From Branchiostoma floridae (Eukaryota > Chordata > Leptocardii > Amphioxiformes > Branchiostomatidae), in assembly GCF_000003815.2 (NCBI RefSeq), contig NC_049981.1, positions 1,947,973 through 2,011,972 of the forward strand: a stretch of 64,000 bases of DNA, given 5' to 3'. The translations under genes were made by a program, and so were the position numbers. Below, piece after piece: positions 62,501-64,000 of this stretch. How positions within the stretch are numbered: position 1 is the first letter of the stretch; each line of letters starts with the position of its first letter. The notes below the pieces were generated by a model. It made no database searches. It had not been told where the DNA came from and saw nothing but the letters and a program-made list of their open reading frames with translations.

Positions 62501-64000
62501 CGCCCCCCGTCTCTGTTTAGTGATGGACGGTGGGCACGAATGTACACGGCCTCCTTTACTCCTCTTGCAAAGAACTCCGGCTCTGAGTCAAGGATTTTGA
62601 CTTTTTCAAGAGACACTGAGTGTCCTGGCGACTCAATGTGTATATGTTTGGATACCTCCGAGCCCACAGAACTTGGTCGCTGGTGTTCCAGGAATCTCGT
62701 TTTTAATGCGCGCTCTGTTTCTCCGATATACGATTCCTTGCACTGACCTTTGTTTGTATTACCTTGGCAACGTATATGGTAGACTACTCCACATTTGCTC
62801 TCCCTAGGTGTTTTGTCTTTCGGTGATACAAGTACGTTTCTTAAAGTCTGGGTCGGTTTGAAGCAGGTCTTTATTCCATATTTCCCGAAGGTCCTACGTA
62901 GTGCTTCAGAAATACCCTTAGAATACGGCAAGACCACTAACCCCTTGTTAGGTTTGGAAGAGGTGGTTTTCGTAGTTTGTACTGACTGGGGTGGCTTAGG
63001 TGTAGCTGCCTTTTTGATAGCCCAATCGGGGTAACCACACCGTTTTAGGGACTGGATCACGTGATCCTTCTCCTCCTCTTTGTCCTGAGGATCAGTGATA
63101 ATGGTCTCTGCCCGATGGAACAGGGTGCGAATGACCCCTAGTTTGTGGTCTAGCGGGTGGTTGGAAGAAAAGTTCAAGTACTGATCAGTGTGGGTTTTCT
63201 TTCTGTAAATTCTGATCTGCAGCGAGCCGTCCTCTTTTATAACTGTAAGAGTGTCCAAAAAAGCTAAGGAGTTGTTCTGCTGTTGTTCAAAAGTGAACTT
63301 AATGTCCGGATCTAGGCTGTTCAAATGGTCAGTGAATTCCTCAGCGTACGCTGTCTTAAGTTTAGTATGAGTGTCATCCACATATCTATACCACCATAAT
63401 GGTGGGTGGGGGGCAGTGCTAAGAGCAACTTGTTCAAGGTGTTCTAGGTAAAGATTGCACACTATAGGGGACACTGGGGACCCCATAGCGGCCCCATGGA
63501 TTTGCTGGTAGTAAATCCCATCATGAACAAAGTAGGTGCACTTTAAACAAGTGTTCAATAAATCAACAATCTGGGCGGGCTTTAATTTGGTGCGTTCTGA
63601 CAAGCTTTTATCTTCTTCTAGTCTTTCTAAAATTACCTTACAAGCTTTGTCAACAGGGACAAAGTGTAGTGTGTTGGTTAAGTTAAGTTTAGTTTTTCCA
63701 CAGAAACTTTTGGTGTCTCTTTGTCACTCTGGGCTTTCGTAGATCCACCCAATTAACATTCATCATGCTAAGGTAGCAACAAATTGGTATATTTCTATAG
63801 GTTAGGCAGCAGGGTGATGGTTAAAAAGAGTGTGATGCTACACTTCAAATTGACAAACAAACAAACAAACTGTACTTACTGATCTTGGGTGGCTCGTACC
63901 CAGCGTTGTGCTGCATCGGTCGTTTGCTGAGGTACATCCTGCAGTAGGCGCTGCCCGTATCCTGGCAACAGTGTTGCCTTGGCAACAAGTCCGAGTCCTG
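46782..64000 (-). CDS. Mucin-4-like membrane protein (AMOP-VWD-EGF-SEA-TM), 25 visible 3' exons, 5' end outside window
   Basis: Exons in coding order: (64000)-63880, 61841-61661, 61350-61190, 60667-60606, 60225-60033, 59307-59129, 58840-58720, 58346-58193, 57566-57454, 56184-56047, 55694-55449, 55086-54964, 54382-54260, 53895-53773, 53329-53210, 52603-52466, 52137-52015, 51667-51545, 51069-50941, 50525-50394, 49925-49813, 49449-49233, 48786-48640, 47589-47462, 46826-46782. All junctions keep frame. About 1,150 residues: end of an AMOP domain, a von Willebrand D domain, a conserved spacer, an Ig/cadherin-like stretch, EGF and Ca-binding EGF modules, SEA, one EGF, one TM helix and a short tail with stop TAG at 46782. 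The order matches vertebrate MUC4 and related invertebrate mucin-like proteins. It is probably a type I adhesive or barrier surface protein. The missing 5' part would be expected to carry the signal peptide and possibly a NIDO domain. Confidence 0.88.
46967..47155. mobile_element. Small inverted-repeat element (MITE-like), second copy of the 2838 family
   Basis: Left AAGCAGAGGTTTAAGGCACC and right GGAGCCTAACCTCTGCTTGG are inverted. The inner arms GTCGTTTTTATCGGACTTTC and GAAAGCCCAATAAAAACGAC also pair. It lies in the last intron of the mucin-like gene. Confidence 0.7.
47640..48180. repeat. AGCT/TAGC-rich minisatellite
   Basis: AAGTTAGCTAGCTGTGGAGC plus TAATCAAACAC repeats of about 35 bases shift into CTAACCATCTAGC units of about 13-18 bases. 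All are irregular. It lies in the intron between exons w and x. Confidence 0.8.
48190..48602 (-). mobile_element. tRNA-derived SINE (~410 bp)
   Basis: Read on the minus strand from 48602: A-box-like TAGCGCAGTGG, B-box GGTTCGAATCC, GTGCCCTTGGGAAAGGCACT, a body, and an A/T-rich tail ending in AAATAAAATAAAAATT. The A-box, B-box and GTGCCCTTGGG block are shared with 11415-11582. Not a functional tRNA. Confidence 0.7.
48640..48786 (-). CDS. Mucin-like exon w: membrane-proximal Ca-binding EGF
   Basis: Begins [20 protein letters not shown] and ends SGSICE. Phase 1 on both sides, like the other EGF exons. Confidence 0.9.
49233..49925 (-). CDS. Mucin-like exons u-v: SEA domain
   Basis: Exon u (49925-49813) reads [20 protein letters not shown] and [11 protein letters not shown]. 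Exon v (49449-49233) reads [34 protein letters not shown] and ends FDPSSISVS. The pattern F[11 protein letters not shown] matches the SEA autoproteolysis region (G^SVVV in MUC1). The Ser after Gly is kept, so self-cleavage is possible but not shown. The preceding EGF and the following EGF-TM arrangement fit a membrane-proximal SEA. Confidence 0.85.
50394..56184 (-). CDS. Mucin-like exons j-t: EGF / calcium-binding EGF array
   Basis: Eleven exons, each with phase-1 introns on both sides: j (56184-56047), k (55694-55449, about two modules), l (55086-54964), m (54382-54260), n (53895-53773), o (53329-53210), p (52603-52466), q (52137-52015), r (51667-51545), s (51069-50941), t (50525-50394). Modules l, m, n, p, q and r begin DIDEC, and t begins DINEC (calcium-binding type). 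Modules j, o and s lack this and are plain EGF-like. A rod-like, calcium-stiffened ectodomain segment is the family expectation. Confidence 0.9.
51340..51544. repeat. (CACT)n-rich low-complexity run
   Basis: Irregular CACTCACT / CTCTCTCACTC runs extend up to the donor of EGF exon r, with a shorter run at about 55740-55920. Confidence 0.8.
53094..53180 (-). pseudogene. Decayed partial copy of EGF exon o
   Basis: The minus strand reads [20 protein letters not shown] then C and gtaaaac. That equals the 3' half of exon o (53329-53210) and its donor with a few silent-like changes. The 5' half is missing and no acceptor gives phase 1, so it is not expected to be spliced in. It is a tandem partial duplication about 110 bp downstream. 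Confidence 0.8.
55925..56005 (-). pseudogene. Decayed partial copy of EGF exon j
   Basis: On the plus strand GACTGAACAGCAG, TCCCCCTCGAAGCCC and GGCCAGGGTGAACCCGTTAC follow exon j (GACTGAGCAGCC, TCCCCTTCAAAGCCC, GGCCAGGGCAAACCCGTTAC) with a central deletion. It lies 40-120 bp past exon j, flanked by (TCAC)n. The cysteine pattern is lost. Confidence 0.7.
56185..57453. other. Intron between mucin-like exons i and j
   Basis: 1.27 kb with no recognised element. A GC-richer stretch at 56380-56520 has no open domain. Confidence 0.6.
57454..58346 (-). CDS. Mucin-like exons h-i: Ig/cadherin-like extracellular stretch
   Basis: Exon h (58346-58193) reads [20 protein letters not shown] and ends [13 protein letters not shown]. 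Exon i (57566-57454) reads [20 protein letters not shown] and ends VTVCSCQNN, leading into the first EGF. The A(T)DDAG pattern resembles cadherin or Ig-like beta sandwiches found before EGF arrays in MUC4-type proteins. Several N-glycosylation sequons. Confidence 0.75.
57659..57836. mobile_element. Miniature TA-flanked element (178 bp), TIR CAGTCAAACCTGT
   Basis: CAGTCAAACCTGTCTATAGC at the left and CTAATACAGGTTTGACTG at the right, with TA outside both. GGCCACT/AGTGGCC blocks repeat internally. Same family as 22788, 35536 and 44067. Confidence 0.82.
58720..59307 (-). CDS. Mucin-like exons f-g: conserved post-VWD spacer
   Basis: Exon f (59307-59129) reads [20 protein letters not shown] and later [20 protein letters not shown]. 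Exon g (58840-58720) reads [20 protein letters not shown] followed by an Ala-rich helix. This post-VWD segment with CG...CLFDIALTG is characteristic of MUC4-like proteins and SUSD2. No named catalytic function. Confidence 0.8.
59702..59913. mobile_element. Possible MITE-like inverted-repeat element
   Basis: TACTGTAATTC at the left and GAATTACAGTA at the right are exact inverted ends. Inside are GTTCACGGTGAAC and ACCGTGAAC motifs. It may be related to 41717-41932. It lies in the intron between exons e and f. Confidence 0.55.
60033..61841 (-). CDS. Mucin-like exons b-e: von Willebrand factor D domain
   Basis: Exon b (61841-61661) begins [20 protein letters not shown], the standard VWD opening, then [20 protein letters not shown]. 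Exon c (61350-61190) carries repeated beta-strand segments ([18 protein letters not shown]). Exon d (60667-60606) is 20 codons ([13 protein letters not shown]). Exon e (60225-60033) carries the [19 protein letters not shown] motif that closes VWD domains. Phases are 1-2, 2-1, 1-0 and 0-1. Confidence 0.9.
62289..63699 (-). mobile_element. Penelope-like retroelement, 5'-truncated, with inverted ends and 15-bp direct repeats
   Basis: ACAGAAACTTTTGGT occurs at 62274-62288 and again at 63700-63714, a likely target-site duplication. Inside it, 62327-62357 and 63671-63701 form a 31-base inverted repeat with one mismatch (TGGAAAAACTAAACT / AGTTTAGTTTTTCCA). The body carries the RT and GIY-YIG frame. 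It sits in the intron between mucin-like exons a and b, in the same orientation as the host gene. Confidence 0.82.
62410..63723 (-). CDS. Penelope-like reverse transcriptase with C-terminal GIY-YIG endonuclease, N-terminally truncated
   Basis: The frame is open from just after a TGA at 63724 to the stop at 62410 and has no convincing ATG start. Recognisable similarity begins near [19 protein letters not shown] motifs follow: [18 protein letters not shown], then the catalytic RYVDD, then SLAFLDTL and [25 protein letters not shown] nuclease follows: GVVYHIRC, then [19 protein letters not shown] and [11 protein letters not shown]. This RT plus GIY-YIG order defines Penelope-like elements. The N-terminal RT fingers are missing, so the copy is probably inactive, but the remainder has no stop or frameshift, suggesting a recent insertion. 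Confidence 0.9.
   Translation of the reverse strand, partial: QRDTKSFCGKTKLNLTNTLHFVPVDKACKVILERLEEDKSLSERTKLKPAQIVDLLNTCLKCTYFVHDGIYYQQIHGAAMGSPVSPIVCNLYLEHLEQVALSTAPHPPLWWYRYVDDTHTKLKTAYAEEFTDHLNSLDPDIKFTFEQQQNNSLAFLDTLTVIKEDGSLQIRIYRKKTHTDQYLNFSSNHPLDHKLGVIRTLFHRAETIITDPQDKEEEKDHVIQSLKRCGYPDWAIKKAATPKPPQSVQTTKTTSSKPNKGLVVLPYSKGISEALRRTFGKYGIKTCFKPTQTLRNVLVSPKDKTPRESKCGVVYHIRCQGNTNKGQCKESYIGETERALKTRFLEHQRPSSVGSEVSKHIHIESPGHSVSLEKVKILDSEPEFFARGVKEAVYIRAHRPSLNRDGGRHRLSGIYDPLLQSCVPDVTSGSSADGSIP
63880..64000 (-). CDS. Mucin-like exon a (partial): end of AMOP domain
   Basis: The frame starts exactly at the window edge and reads [20 protein letters not shown], then [14 protein letters not shown]. 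Paired cysteines followed by C, an RP and a Y(E/R)PP ending are typical of AMOP domains, which occur in MUC4, SUSD2 and isthmin. The donor gtaagtac leaves phase 1. Confidence 0.8.

Overview
The window looks like intron-rich genomic DNA of an invertebrate deuterostome, most likely amphioxus (Branchiostoma). That assignment is an inference from the gene content (a multi-repeat cyclic-nucleotide-gated K+ channel of the sea-urchin-sperm tetraKCNG/CNGK type and a mucin-4-like AMOP/VWD/EGF/SEA membrane protein), from GT-AG introns of 0.2 to 7 kb, and from the density of small inverted-repeat elements. There is no bacterial or viral gene, operon or CRISPR array. The three genes recognised are all on the minus strand, so they read from right to left.

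Layout from left to right. Positions 1-2830 are a satellite of about 222-bp units. Positions 2840-5200 hold a small inverted-repeat element, a stretch with nothing recognisable and a cluster of TCACAT motifs. Positions 5217-35316 carry the first 25 exons (one cut by a 714-bp N gap) of the channel gene, which starts at ATG 35316 and runs off the left edge. Its protein reads as repeat I (S1-S6, C-linker, CNBD), a Ser/Arg-rich linker, repeat II, a second linker, and repeat III up to its C-linker. CNBD III and any fourth repeat must lie beyond the window. The introns are packed with miniature transposons, a LINE relic and dispersed repeats. Positions 35317-41961 are intergenic and hold two mirror-image minisatellites and several MITE-like elements. 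Positions 41962-43290 are an intronless rhodopsin-family GPCR with an unusually long first extracellular loop. Positions 43291-46781 are intergenic plus a probable 3' UTR. Positions 46782-64000 are 25 exons of the 3' part of the mucin-like gene: AMOP, VWD, a conserved spacer, a chain of EGF modules, SEA, a last EGF, one TM helix and a 14-residue final tail segment. Its 5' part lies beyond the right edge. A Penelope-like retroelement with an RT and GIY-YIG reading frame sits in its first visible intron.

The genes have no evident shared pathway. The channel would hyperpolarise a cell (in sea urchin, the sperm flagellum) on cyclic-nucleotide binding. The GPCR is probably a peptide-type receptor. 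The mucin-like protein is probably a large adhesive or barrier surface protein. Exon borders were set by hand from GT/AG signals and matching phases. Every internal junction except those at the N gap and the last donor near 5217 keeps the reading frame. The most notable points are the tetrameric-in-one-chain channel with diverged CNBD II and pore III, the GPCR loop, two decayed EGF-exon copies beside their parents, and the Penelope insertion with inverted ends and a 15-bp direct repeat.
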